From JAFDXJ01 sp039811225 (GTDB lineage: Bacteria; Bacteroidota; Bacteroidia; Chitinophagales; Chitinophagaceae), in the NCBI GenBank assembly GCA_039811225.1, contig JBDHYG010000001.1:62001-126000 (forward strand): a stretch of DNA of 64,000 nucleotides, read 5' to 3'. Position numbers and translations under genes: made by a program. The notes below the pieces were generated by a model. That model was not told where the DNA came from. It was given only the letters and a program-made list of their open reading frames with translations, and did not search any database. Below, one piece after another: positions 33,480-42,318 of this stretch (positions within the stretch are counted from its first letter, which is position 1; the number at the start of each line of letters is the position of its first letter).

Positions 33480-34115
33480 TCACACAAACTCCCCAATGTC
33501 AAAATCATCCAAATCACTTTTCCGCAAGGTGGAAGAACCGTCATCGCTTTCAGATGAAAGTTTGCTATCCAAAAGCTCGGCAATTTTTCGGGAAGCACCC
33601 TCAATGGAATTTTCCAGTAAGCTGAATAATTCGGTTCCCTGTAATTTCTGAACTATAGCTACCGCTGTTTCCTTTTGAGCCTGTTCCAAATTCTCTTTTT
33701 GGAGCAATGCCCCTACGGAGCTTAGTTCGTCGTAGGTAACCCCTTGGGCAAAACCGTTATCGCCACCGGATATTCCGTACCTGTTCCATTCTTCTTCCTC
33801 TTCTTCCAAATCAGGCATATTGCTGAAAACTTCGTCCAGTTCTTCCTGCGGAATTTGAATGCTGACGTTTTCGTTTTCGTCGTATTCAATGTCTAAATTA
33901 TCAGGGTTTATCTCCGGTTCCGTTATTTGGCTTTCATTGGCAGTGTTTGGCAGGGAAAGGCTTCTTACTGGCTTGGGCTGCCCCATAATATCAGGCAGGT
34001 TCGGGTTAACTTTTTCCTGTGCGGGCTTTTGCTCCGACCTTTTATGAATGACAATCTTATCCTGCAAAAGCAGTACAATGACTATCAGCAGGCAAATCAC
34101 AATTATTATTTCCAT
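33480..34115 (-). CDS. traD: Conjugative transfer protein TraD-like
   Basis: A 211-residue protein with a single N-terminal membrane helix (about 2-21, EIIIVICLLIVIVLLLQ) and a long acidic, disordered middle (ISIDYDENEN-like and DLEEEEEEW runs), then a helical C-terminal part ending DDFDIGEFV. It follows traB by 11 bp, the position TraD has in CTnDOT-type elements. The function is not known; the assignment is by position, topology and acidity. Confidence 0.6.
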   Translation of the reverse strand: MEIIIVICLLIVIVLLLQDKIVIHKRSEQKPAQEKVNPNLPDIMGQPKPVRSLSLPNTANESQITEPEINPDNLDIEYDENENVSIQIPQEELDEVFSNMPDLEEEEEEWNRYGISGGDNGFAQGVTYDELSSVGALLQKENLEQAQKETAVAIVQKLQGTELFSLLENSIEGASRKIAELLDSKLSSESDDGSSTLRKSDLDDFDIGEFV

Positions 34116-34126
34116 AATCAGGTACT

Positions 34127-34576
34127 TTAAAAAATGGGTTTAAACTTTTCGTTGAAATCATCGGTAATGGCTTTTTCAAACATTTCAAAATGATGCTCCA
34201 GTATGTTATCAAGATAGGCATACAGGGGAATGGCATCTTTACCGATTACCTGTACAATACGGGATAGCCGTTCGTGGTATTCCTGCCGGATATAAATGCT
34301 TTTATCGCCCCGCTTTGTCATCGAGTGGGTTTTCAAAAAGTGTTCGCCGTAGCTTCCGTCAAGGTTTTTCTTCGTGCGGTTTCTTTCCCGTTGTGCGGGT
34401 TTGCTTTGTGATAATTCTTCCTGCTGCACCTCGTCTTTTACCGCTTCCTTTACCTGCTCTTCGGCAGGTTCGGGCGGTAGCTTCAAACCGTCCTTTTTTA
34501 CACCGTCCACCATCAGGTTCATCATCATTTCCTCGTTAATGTCCGGCGTGACTTTTTTCTTGTTGTCTTTTTCCAT
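34127..34576 (-). CDS. traB: DUF3408 protein (TraB-like)
   Basis: A 149-residue protein with a charged, disordered N-terminal 75 residues and a C-terminal ribbon-helix-helix-like domain (SIYIRQEYHERLSRIVQVIGKDAIPLYAYLDNILEHHFE). This is the DUF3408 layout found next to ParA-like TraA in Bacteroidetes ICEs. It begins 4 bp after traA, so the pair is co-transcribed and probably acts in positioning or regulating the transfer DNA, by analogy with ParA-ParB systems (inference). Confidence 0.8.
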   Translation of the reverse strand: MEKDNKKKVTPDINEEMMMNLMVDGVKKDGLKLPPEPAEEQVKEAVKDEVQQEELSQSKPAQRERNRTKKNLDGSYGEHFLKTHSMTKRGDKSIYIRQEYHERLSRIVQVIGKDAIPLYAYLDNILEHHFEMFEKAITDDFNEKFKPIF

Positions 34577-34580
34577 AGCA

Positions 34581-35348
34581 CTACAATTGAATGATGTTTA
34601 AAAATTCGCTGATGAACAGGTCTAACTGGCTGGCTTTCATCAAACGCTCATCGGGTGGCATTACCGTAGAACGGAAAACCGTTTTACTGTCGGCTTCACT
34701 TTCCTTGCGAAAACGGGTGCTGTTCTTGATTTGGCTTTGCATCAGGCGTAACCCCAGTTGCCCGATAAGCTGATTGTACACGTCATATAAGGGTGTGCTT
34801 TCCCTGCCGTCCACCTGGTTCCAAAACAGGTTAATGGTTTCTATGGAAGTTTCGCCTTTTTTCATAATCACGTCCTGTAAAAGCTGCGTGAAGATGAGCG
34901 TACTTTCCATTACCACACGGTCTGCCGTGATGGGCGTAAATATGTGGTGCATTCCCGCCAATGCTTTCAGGATGCCGGGCGTGTTCACGGTTCCGGGTAG
35001 GTCGAAGAACAGCACATCAAGCGGAACGGGAGAAGTGTTTACAAATTCGTGCGCCGCATCGAGTACACTATCCGCTTTGTGCTGCATAATGGGATAGGCT
35101 TTTTTGTTGATGGTGGTAAACTGCTTATACGCCAGTTTTTTCAAAGCCTCATTTTCCATTACCATTGCCAAATCACGGGTTTTCATTTTCATCAGGCTGT
35201 GCTGCGGAAAATCCGCATCAAATACGGCTACGTTGTAGCCCAACCGATAGTGCATCGTGCTTGCGACAAGCGTAGTAAATGTGCTTTTGCCAACACCGCC
35301 TTTTTGAGAAGAAAAGGCGACAAACAGAGGTTTCTTTTTTGTGTCCAT
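34581..35348 (-). CDS. traA: ParA-family ATPase TraA
   Basis: A 255-residue ParA/MinD-type ATPase. The deviant Walker A is SQKGGVGKSTF (residues about 14-24); FDADFPQHSLM supplies the A'-region Asp, and LDVLFFDLPGT is Walker B. It is the first tra gene on the minus strand and diverges from the mob genes across a 780-bp non-coding region. ParA proteins in ICEs help partition or localise the element; direct evidence for this one is lacking. Confidence 0.93.
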   Translation of the reverse strand: MDTKKKPLFVAFSSQKGGVGKSTFTTLVASTMHYRLGYNVAVFDADFPQHSLMKMKTRDLAMVMENEALKKLAYKQFTTINKKAYPIMQHKADSVLDAAHEFVNTSPVPLDVLFFDLPGTVNTPGILKALAGMHHIFTPITADRVVMESTLIFTQLLQDVIMKKGETSIETINLFWNQVDGRESTPLYDVYNQLIGQLGLRLMQSQIKNSTRFRKESEADSKTVFRSTVMPPDERLMKASQLDLFISEFLNIIQL

Positions 35349-35615
35349 ATTTTTAAAATTTAAAGTTTACATCTTACTGTTTTCAGTCTTGCAGGCTTTC
35401 AGCCGTGCAGTCCTGATTTCGTGCTGTCTTTCTTGCAGGATAGCTATCAGGCTTGCCTGCGGGAATTGCTGATTGCCTGTTTTCCTGCCGTACAGCAGCA
35501 ATGCTTTCATTCAGGCATCCTATCAGGCGGGATTGCGTTCTTGCGTTCGTTCCGTTCGTCATTCCATCCGTCACGCAGGCGTGATTATCTGATAGCAGGC
35601 TATCCCGCTTTCCGT

Positions 35616-35663
35616 CATTCCTGCGCTCTTGCATTCCTGCGCTCTTGCATTCCTGCAATCTTG
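35616..35663. repeat. 16-bp tandem repeat, three units
   Basis: Two identical units CATTCCTGCGCTCTTG (35616-35631 and 35632-35647) and a third with two changes, CATTCCTGCAATCTTG (35648-35663), followed by a shortened partial unit. The array lies within the traA-mobA non-coding region. Confidence 0.85.
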
Positions 35664-35794
35664 CAGTCTTGCAAGCAGGATAAACTGCCGTCTTGAATGT
35701 GTGCAGTCTGCTCGTCCTGAAGTACGGGCTGTCTGCCTGCCTGCCAACATTCAGGGGCAAAGAACTCATCAAATTCATTCGGTTGTATAGCGGT

Positions 35795-35827
35795 GGCAGT
35801 GTTTGGCGTTCAAAGGCAGTGTTTGGC
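35795..35827. repeat. Two copies of GGCAGTGTTTGGC
   Basis: Exact 13-bp copies at 35795-35807 and 35815-35827, 20 bp apart start to start (about two helical turns). The reverse complement occurs at 37862-37874 after mobB, and the core GTGTTTGGC also appears near 15394 and 28170, all outside genes. A further copy lies inside traD (about 33940). Confidence 0.7.
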
Positions 35828-36128
35828 ACTGCTATACAATACAATGCTTTCGTAAACAGGGCTTTACTTTGTACAATGATTTTTATTAATGGATTTATGC
35901 AAAATTCTTTTGACAAATCGGAGGGTAACGGGAACGGCATCGAGCCGTTTTTCCCTGTTACATTTAATCCGTCCCGCAGGGCGGATTTTTGTGTTCAACG
36001 GAACACGGCAAGTTGTGTTTTGTGCATCTCGGAATGATTTCCGATGCTCAAAACAGCTTGCCCTTTGCAGGGGGCAGAAAACACCTTCCGAAGTCAGGGT
36101 TTTGTATGGATTTTAAAATGGATTAGTG

Positions 36129-36560
36129 ATGAACGATAACAACAAAAAACAATTGAAAAAGACCGGACGCCGCCCCAAAGAAGACCCGGCGACAATCCGC
36201 TATACGATTTCCTTTAACGAGCAGGAACACGCCCGATTTCTTGCCCTTTTTGATAAATCAGGTATGCAGGTAAAGGCGCATTTTATAACGTCCTGCATCT
36301 TTGACAAGACCATAAAGACCATTCAGATTGACAAGGGAACGGTTGATTTTTATATGCGGCTGACCTCTTTTCACAGCCAGTTCCGTTCCATCGGCGTGAA
36401 CTATAATCAGATTGTAAAGCTATTGTACAAGAATTTTTCCGAGAAAAAAGCCGCAGCGTTCCTGTACAAACTGGAAAAACAGACGGCTGAAATGGCGATG
36501 CTATGCCAAAAAATTATCCAAATAAGCGAGGAATTTGAAGCCAAATACCTGAAAAAATAG
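36129..36560 (+). CDS. mobA: Mobilisation protein MobA (relaxosome accessory)
   Basis: A 143-residue DNA-binding accessory protein of the relaxosome. It has a basic N-terminus (KKTGRRPKEDPATIRYTISFNEQEHARFLALFDKSG), a ribbon-helix-helix-like segment, and a helical C-terminus with the MobC-like motif SIGVNYNQIVKLLYKNF. The ATG at 36129 is preferred over the GTG one codon earlier. It is 8 bp before mobB, the usual pair order. Confidence 0.88.
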   Translation: MNDNNKKQLKKTGRRPKEDPATIRYTISFNEQEHARFLALFDKSGMQVKAHFITSCIFDKTIKTIQIDKGTVDFYMRLTSFHSQFRSIGVNYNQIVKLLYKNFSEKKAAAFLYKLEKQTAEMAMLCQKIIQISEEFEAKYLKK

Positions 36561-36568
36561 CGGTAGAA

Positions 36569-37855
36569 ATGATAGCAAAAATTGGAAGAAGCGCAAATTT
36601 ATACGGTGCATTGGCGTACAATCAGCTTAAAGTAGAGAATGAAAACGGGCAGATTTTGTTTGCCAATAAGATGATTGAAACGGCAAGCGGTCATTATTCC
36701 GTGGCACAATTAGCCCAGTCTTTTGCACCTTACCTGATAGCCAACCGCAATACCGAGAAACATACGCTTCATATTTCGCTCAATCCTGACCCGAACGACA
36801 AGGTAAGCGATGATAAGTTTAGGGAAATGGCAGAACAGTATATGCGGGAAATGGGTTACGGCGAACAGCCTTTTGTCGTGTTCAAACACACGGATATTGA
36901 CCGCAGCCATATACACATTGTATCGGTTTGCGTGGACGAGCAGGGCAAAAAGATTTCGGACAAATTCGAGAAAATGCGGTCTATGAATGTATGCCGTGAA
37001 CTGGAAAGAAAACACGGGTTGATACCCGCAACAGACAAAGAGCGCAATCAGAATGATAAGGTTTTCCGTCCGGTAGATTATCGGGCAGGCGATGTAAAAA
37101 GCCAAATTGCTTCGGTCGTTCGCCACCTCCCGAATTACTACCAGTACCAAACTTTGGGCGAATACAATGCCCTGCTTTCCCTGTTCAATATTACCGCCGA
37201 GAAAATCGAGGGCGAATTGCAGGGAGAGATGAAGCAGGGCTTAATATATATTCCGCTAAATGAAAAAGGCGAAAGAGCCGGGCATCCGTTCAAGGCTTCG
37301 CTGTTCGGAAAGAGCGCAGGGCTTCCGGCTTTGGAACTGCATTTTGCGAAATGCAAAACGGCTTTGAAAGATAGCCCCACCAAACAGACCCTAAAATCTG
37401 CCGTTACCATTGCCCTGAAAACCACGAGCGATGAACAGGCATTTAAAAAGCAGTTGGCGGAACAGGGTATTAACGTTGTGGTGCGCCGAAATGATACAGG
37501 GCGTATTTATGGCATCACATTTATAGACCACAATTCCAAAGCAGTTTGGAACGGTTCACATTTGGCAACAGAACTTTCTGCCAACACCTTTAATGATTAT
37601 TGGAACAATAACATCAAACCGAATATTAAAGAACCTGCCGTTTTACAACCCAAATTATCCACATCAAATGATGCGGATCTTCCTGCGGAAGAACCACACC
37701 ATTTGTTCGACTTCTTACATACTGAAAAACACGAAGACGGTTTGATTGAAGCACTGGGCGGCTTGCTTCCCGAAGCCCAGGGCGAAGATTACGAAGAACA
37801 GGACTTTGCCAATAAAATGAAGAAGAAAAGAAAACGCCAAAGAGGTCAGAAGTAA
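36569..37855 (+). CDS. mobB: Relaxase MobB
   Basis: A 428-residue relaxase/mobilisation nuclease that nicks oriT and carries the strand into the recipient. The N-terminal half has KHTLHISLNPDPNDKVSDDKF and the metal-binding histidines of DRSHIHIVSV (around residues 109-118). The Tyr nucleophile is expected near the N-terminus (ANLYGALAYNQLK). The C-terminal half is a less conserved linker with a basic end (KMKKKRKRQRGQK). The gene follows mobA and precedes the coupling protein, separated from it by 101 bp that contain a GCCAAACACTGCC motif. Confidence 0.93.
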   Translation: MIAKIGRSANLYGALAYNQLKVENENGQILFANKMIETASGHYSVAQLAQSFAPYLIANRNTEKHTLHISLNPDPNDKVSDDKFREMAEQYMREMGYGEQPFVVFKHTDIDRSHIHIVSVCVDEQGKKISDKFEKMRSMNVCRELERKHGLIPATDKERNQNDKVFRPVDYRAGDVKSQIASVVRHLPNYYQYQTLGEYNALLSLFNITAEKIEGELQGEMKQGLIYIPLNEKGERAGHPFKASLFGKSAGLPALELHFAKCKTALKDSPTKQTLKSAVTIALKTTSDEQAFKKQLAEQGINVVVRRNDTGRIYGITFIDHNSKAVWNGSHLATELSANTFNDYWNNNIKPNIKEPAVLQPKLSTSNDADLPAEEPHHLFDFLHTEKHEDGLIEALGGLLPEAQGEDYEEQDFANKMKKKRKRQRGQK

Positions 37856-37956
37856 TATTCAGCCAAACACTGCCACAGAACGCCACTGGCTGCCACATTC
37901 TTAGAGCCACTCCATAGAGCCTTTAAATTCACGCCCGAACATTAAAACTTTAGATA

Positions 37957-39957
37957 ATGCAGGGAGAAGACGATTTAAGAGGGCTTGCCAAGATAATGGC
38001 TTTTATGCGGGCAGTCAGTATTCTTTTGGTGCTGATGCACCTTTATTGGTTCTGCTACGGTTTCTTTTTAGAACGTGGTTGGACGTTGGAAGTAATCAAC
38101 AAAATATTAGGGAATTTTCAGCGAACGGCAGGGCTGTTTTCGCATACCCTATATACCAAAGCCTTTGCTTTGGTTTTGTTGGCTTTAAGCTGTTTAGGGA
38201 CAAAGGGCGTAAAGAACGAAAAGATAACCTGGACTAAAATTTACGTGGCGTTGGGCGTTGGCTTTGTGCTGTTCTTCCTGAACACACCTTTGTTAAAGCT
38301 ATCTCCGGCAACAGGCACATTCCTGTATATGCTTACTATCTCATTAGGTTATATCGCCTTGCTGATGGCGGGCGTATGGATGAGCCGCCTGCTTCGTACC
38401 AACCTGATGGACGACGTATTTAATAATGAGAATGAGAGCTTTCAGCAGGAAACCAAACTGATGGAAAACGAGTATTCCGTTAACCTGCCCACCAAATTTT
38501 ACTACAAAGGCAAATGGAACAACGGTTGGATAAACATTGTAAATCCATTCAGGGCATCAATAGTGTTGGGTACTCCCGGTTCCGGTAAATCTTATGCCAT
38601 CGTAAACAACTACATCAAGCAGCAGATTGAAAAAGGCTTTAGTATGTATATCTACGATTTCAAGTTTGACGACCTTTCTACTATTGCCTATAATCACTTA
38701 CTGAAGCATCGGGATAAATACAAAGTTCAGCCGAAATTTTACGTGATAAATTTCGACGACCCACGCAAGAGCCACCGTTGCAACCCACTCAATCCCGATT
38801 TTATGACGGACATTTCTGATGCTTACGAAGCGGCATATACTATAATGCTAAACCTTAACAGGTCGTGGATACAGAAGCAAGGGGATTTTTTCGTGGAAAG
38901 CCCAATTATTCTTTTGGCTGCGATTATTTGGTATCTGAAAATCTACGAAGATGGTAAGTATTGTACGTTCCCTCACGCCATTGAATTACTGAATAAAAAG
39001 TATTCGGATGTATTCACGATTTTAACTTCATACCCGGATTTGGAAAATTATTTGTCGCCCTTTATGGATGCGTGGCAAGGTGGAGCGCAAGACCAGTTAC
39101 AAGGACAAATCGCATCGGCAAAAATTCCGCTATCAAGGATGATTAGCCCACAACTTTACTGGGTAATGACGGGCGATGATTTTACGCTTGACATTAACAA
39201 CCCGAAAGAACCTAAAATTTTGTGCGTGGGTAACAATCCCGACCGTCAAAATATTTATTCCGCAGCTTTGGGTTTATACAATTCGAGGATTGTAAAGCTG
39301 ATAAACAAAAAGGGACAGCTAAAGAGTTCCGTTATCATAGATGAGTTGCCCACAATTTATTTCAGGGGACTGGACAATCTTATCGCAACGGCGAGAAGTA
39401 ATAAGGTAGCGGTATGTTTGGGTTTTCAGGATTTTTCGCAATTAACAAGGGATTACGGCGACAAGGAAAGCAAGGTAATACAGAATACTGTCGGTAATAT
39501 ATTCAGTGGTCAGGTGGTTGGCGAAACAGCAAAAAGCCTTTCGGAACGTTTCGGTAAAGTATTACAGAAACGCCAGAGTATGACGATTAACCGCAATGAT
39601 AAATCTACCTCTATTTCGACACAGTTAGACAGCCTTATTCCGGCTTCCAAAATCTCAACACTTACACAAGGTTTGTTTGTTGGTTCTGTATCAGATAACT
39701 TTGATGAACGTATCGAGCAGAAGATATTTCACGCCGAAATTGTAGTGGACAATGAAAAGGTAGCGGCAGAAAGCAAAGCCTATCAGCAAATACCGCAAAT
39801 CTTATCTTTTGTAAATGAGCAGGGCGAGGATAAGATGAAGCAGGAAATAGAAAACAATTACAAGCAGATAAAATCAGACATTCTGAATATTGTTGTTAGT
39901 GAAATGGAGCGTATCAAGAATGACCCTAACTTACAGCATTTGGTGCAGAAAGAATGA
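37957..39957 (+). CDS. mobC: Type IV coupling protein (VirD4-like, MobC)
   Basis: A 666-residue inner-membrane ATPase that links the relaxosome to the mating pore. Four hydrophobic segments lie in the first 150 residues. Walker A is LGTPGSGKSYAIV (around residue 203) and Walker B is SSVIIDELPT (around residue 461), followed by the VirD4 motif AVCLGFQDFSQL. In CTnDOT the corresponding gene is mobC. The frame is intact and ends 149 bp before the metal-resistance cargo. Confidence 0.94.
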   Translation: MQGEDDLRGLAKIMAFMRAVSILLVLMHLYWFCYGFFLERGWTLEVINKILGNFQRTAGLFSHTLYTKAFALVLLALSCLGTKGVKNEKITWTKIYVALGVGFVLFFLNTPLLKLSPATGTFLYMLTISLGYIALLMAGVWMSRLLRTNLMDDVFNNENESFQQETKLMENEYSVNLPTKFYYKGKWNNGWINIVNPFRASIVLGTPGSGKSYAIVNNYIKQQIEKGFSMYIYDFKFDDLSTIAYNHLLKHRDKYKVQPKFYVINFDDPRKSHRCNPLNPDFMTDISDAYEAAYTIMLNLNRSWIQKQGDFFVESPIILLAAIIWYLKIYEDGKYCTFPHAIELLNKKYSDVFTILTSYPDLENYLSPFMDAWQGGAQDQLQGQIASAKIPLSRMISPQLYWVMTGDDFTLDINNPKEPKILCVGNNPDRQNIYSAALGLYNSRIVKLINKKGQLKSSVIIDELPTIYFRGLDNLIATARSNKVAVCLGFQDFSQLTRDYGDKESKVIQNTVGNIFSGQVVGETAKSLSERFGKVLQKRQSMTINRNDKSTSISTQLDSLIPASKISTLTQGLFVGSVSDNFDERIEQKIFHAEIVVDNEKVAAESKAYQQIPQILSFVNEQGEDKMKQEIENNYKQIKSDILNIVVSEMERIKNDPNLQHLVQKE

Positions 39958-40071
39958 TTATACTAAATATTTTTGTGATTTTTCTATTAATATATTGTTA
40001 GAAGAATTAAAAGTAACAGCACCATTACGTCAACATATAAAATGCCAAATTTTAATACTCATAATTTAGCA

Positions 40072-40102
40072 TTTGCTTAAATAAACAAATTAGTTACATT
40101 TG
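40072..40102 (+). promoter_or_regulatory. Bacteroidetes promoter of the mercury operon
   Basis: TTTG (40072-40075) and TACATTTG (40095-40102) match the -33 and -7 boxes TTTG and TAnnTTTG with a 19-bp spacer. The -7 box ends only 4 bp before the ATG at 40107, so the transcript should be leaderless or nearly so. Confidence 0.75.
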
Positions 40103-40106
40103 CATT

Positions 40107-40484
40107 ATGGATAATACTTCTTGTACACGACAACAGGCAGACATTAAACAAATCAATCGCTGTAAAGAAAGAGTTTCGGAACTCCACAGTTCGTTTGACT
40201 ATTTGTCGAACGCACTTGAATTGACTGGAAACAATGTAAGACTGAAAATTCTGTTTCTTCTTTATGAAGAAAAACGACTTTGTGTTTGTGATGTGAGTGA
40301 AATTCTTGGAATGACAATTTCAGCGATTTCTCAGCACTTGAGAAAACTTAAAGACCGAAAGCTTATTGAAACCGAAAGAGAGGCGCAAACCATTTTTTAC
40401 TCATTGACAAAAGAGTATGAGAAAATGTTGGACCCATTTTTTAAAATACTTGACGATAAAAAAAATTTAGAAACAATATGGTAA
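40107..40484 (+). CDS. ArsR-family metal-responsive repressor
   Basis: A 125-residue winged-helix regulator. The HTH region is DVSEILGMTISAISQHLRKLKDRKLIETER, and the helix before it carries LCVCDV, the CVC-type metal site of ArsR proteins. Additional N-terminal and central Cys residues (DNTSCTRQQ, NRCKERV) could add ligands. It overlaps the mercury-transport gene by 7 bp and shares one promoter. By context the ligand is probably Hg(II) rather than arsenite (inference). Confidence 0.85.
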   Translation: MDNTSCTRQQADIKQINRCKERVSELHSSFDYLSNALELTGNNVRLKILFLLYEEKRLCVCDVSEILGMTISAISQHLRKLKDRKLIETEREAQTIFYSLTKEYEKMLDPFFKILDDKKNLETIW

Positions 40485-41080
40485 CGGACGGAAAACTAAT
40501 TGGGACTGGACTTTTGACAGCAATAGCAGCTTCATTATGTTGCATTACACCTGTTTTGGCTCTCATAGCAGGAACAAGTGGACTTGCTTCAACTTTCTCT
40601 TGGCTCGAACCTTTTCGTCCATATTTTATCGGGTTAACTATTTTAGTGCTTGCTTTTGCTTGGTATCAAAAATTGAAACCGCAAAAGAAAATTGACTGCA
40701 ACTGTGAAACAACTGAAAAATCAAACTTTATGAAAACAAAATCATTTTTAGGAATTATTACCATTATAACGGCTTTACTTTTATCATTTCCAATTTATGC
40801 CCACATCTTTTTTCCAAAGACTGAAAGTAAAGCAATTATTACCCAAACTTCAAAACTTCAAAAAGTTGAGTTTACAATCAAAGGGATGACTTGTTCAGGT
40901 TGTGAACACCACGTTAAAACAGAGATTAGCAAACTAAAAGGAATTGTGGAAGTTGTGGTTTCCTATGAGAAAGGCAATGCTATTGTTAAGTTTGACAACA
41001 AACAAACAAGTATTATAGAAATTGAAAAAGCTATCAATTCGACAGGTTATAAATCAATAAAAAGTAAAATTATATCATAA
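40478..41080 (+). CDS. merTP: Fused mercuric transport protein MerTP
   Basis: A 200-residue membrane protein. Residues 1-120 are MerT-like, with helices and the vicinal Cys pair in LLTAIAASLCCITPVLALIAG and a second Cys pair in IDCNCETT. After a third helix comes a C-terminal HMA domain (VEFTIKGMTCSGCEHHVKTEIS) corresponding to MerP. Such proteins bring Hg(II) across the inner membrane. No MerA reductase is seen in the window, so the mercury would need a reductase encoded elsewhere, or the module serves another metal. Translationally coupled on both sides. Confidence 0.87.
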   Translation: MVTDGKLIGTGLLTAIAASLCCITPVLALIAGTSGLASTFSWLEPFRPYFIGLTILVLAFAWYQKLKPQKKIDCNCETTEKSNFMKTKSFLGIITIITALLLSFPIYAHIFFPKTESKAIITQTSKLQKVEFTIKGMTCSGCEHHVKTEISKLKGIVEVVVSYEKGNAIVKFDNKQTSIIEIEKAINSTGYKSIKSKIIS

Positions 41081-41286
41081 TGGAAATTAAATTACAATCA
41101 GTAATAACTTGTCCAAACTGCGGATACAAAAAAGAGGAAACAATGCCGACAGATGCTTGCCAATATTTTTATGAATGTGAAAATTGCAAGACGAGATTAA
41201 AACCATTGCAAGGCGATTGTTGTGTGTATTGCAGTTACGGGACTGTTCCTTGTCCTCCAATACAACAAGACAAAAAATGCTGTTGA
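41080..41286 (+). CDS. GDCCVxC-motif small protein
   Basis: A 68-residue Cys-rich protein with a zinc-ribbon-like first half (ITCPNCGY, YECENCKTRL) and the family signature GDCCVYCSYGTVPCPPIQ near the end, followed by KKCC. The ATG overlaps the merTP stop as TAATG. These proteins accompany mer-type genes and are thought to bind thiophilic metals; no enzyme activity is known. Confidence 0.85.
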   Translation: MEIKLQSVITCPNCGYKKEETMPTDACQYFYECENCKTRLKPLQGDCCVYCSYGTVPCPPIQQDKKCC

Positions 41287-41369
41287 CAAACTGGAAGCAA
41301 CCTCGTCCGAGAGAATGCAGATTTCTCTGGATATTTAATAAATAATTGGATATGTTTTGGTGAAAATAA

Positions 41370-41783
41370 ATGACAATGACTGAATTAGAAAATGTTTTAC
41401 AACAAAGAAATATAAAACCCACAGCTATGCGTTTGTTGGTAGCAGAAAAGCTATTGAAACAACAATATGCAGTAAGTCATAAAGAATTGGCGGAGCAATT
41501 TGAAAAAGCTGATAATGTCACTTTATTCAGAACGCTCAAAATATTTCTGGAACACAAACTTATCCATACCATTGATGATGGAAGCGGAGTAATAAAATAC
41601 GCACTTTGCCAATCGGGCTGTAATTGCGACTTGTCAGAATTACATACTCATTTTTATTGCACCGAATGCAAACACACTTTTTGCCTTACTGAAACAGAAA
41701 TTCCAGATATTAATATCCCCCAAAACTTCAAATTAGAAGGTGCTAATTTGGTCCTAAAAGGTAAATGCGACCGTTGTAGCTAA
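41370..41783 (+). CDS. Fur-family transcriptional regulator
   Basis: A 137-residue Fur/Zur-like repressor: an N-terminal winged helix (NIKPTAMRLLVAEKLLKQ, NVTLFRTLKIFLEHKLI) and a dimerisation domain with the His/Cys pattern SELHTHFYCTECKHTFCL and a C-terminal CDRC, the typical structural zinc site. It precedes the DUF6660 gene and the RND efflux operon on the same strand, so it probably senses a divalent metal for that block (inference). Confidence 0.88.
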   Translation: MTMTELENVLQQRNIKPTAMRLLVAEKLLKQQYAVSHKELAEQFEKADNVTLFRTLKIFLEHKLIHTIDDGSGVIKYALCQSGCNCDLSELHTHFYCTECKHTFCLTETEIPDINIPQNFKLEGANLVLKGKCDRCS

Positions 41784-41841
41784 TATCCTTTTCAACTTTG
41801 CAATTCGATTGCACTAAAATATTTTTTATATTTGCAGTCTG

Positions 41842-42168
41842 ATGAAAATATTTGTAATCCTATTCAGTATCTATTTTTTGGCATTATCCGTAATGCCTTG
41901 TACTGATGCGTGCGATATAAATATAAGCAATTCTTCAAAATCAGAATTTACTAAAATCTCCAACGACCAAACGAACTGCAAAGATGTGTGCAGCCCTTTT
42001 TGTTCTTGCGCCTGTTGCCATACCGTTGTAAATTTTACTTTTCAGTCTTTCAAAATAAGTGAAACAAAGCCGAGTTTCGGCAAACAGCAAAAATTCCCGC
42101 TTTGGGCTTTCAATTTCATTTCCAATTATCACGGAAACATTTGGCAGCCGCCAAAGATTAATACTTAA
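41842..42168 (+). CDS. DUF6660-like exported Cys-rich protein
   Basis: A 108-residue protein with a signal-type N-terminus (FVILFSIYFLALSVMPC) and a Cys/Asp-rich middle (TDACDIN, CKDVCSPFCSCACCHT). This pattern matches small proteins preceding CzcA/CusA operons in Bacteroidetes (DUF6660), which suggests periplasmic metal binding. A TATATTTG box lies only 7 bp before the ATG (41827-41834), giving a very short leader. Confidence 0.7.
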   Translation: MKIFVILFSIYFLALSVMPCTDACDINISNSSKSEFTKISNDQTNCKDVCSPFCSCACCHTVVNFTFQSFKISETKPSFGKQQKFPLWAFNFISNYHGNIWQPPKINT

Positions 42169-42318
42169 TATTTTCAGCAAATGTATTTATTGGTAATGGA
42201 TGATATATTCATTTACTATTAGATAGGTGTATTATCTAAATTGCACATTTAGCTGTCCTTTCTGTAACGGACAGAAAGTATTTATATCCATTATTATTAA
42301 TCATTAATCAAATGAATT

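Larger units (their letters stand above)
35349..36128. other. Divergent non-coding region with repeats, probable oriT region
   Basis: About 780 bp between traA and mobA carry no supported gene. The 185-codon minus-strand frame across it translates the repeats and has no protein-like character. It contains many degenerate copies of CTTGCAGTCTTGCAGG-like sequence near both ends, a clear 16-bp tandem repeat, and two copies of GGCAGTGTTTGGC. The location immediately upstream of the relaxase genes is where oriT is usually found (inference). No nick-site motif could be fixed. Confidence 0.5.

Noticed and set aside
35383..35940. A 185-codon minus-strand frame between traA and mobA
   Set aside because: It translates tandem repeats (LQECKSAGMQERR-like) and has no domain; the region is better explained as a non-coding oriT-type region.
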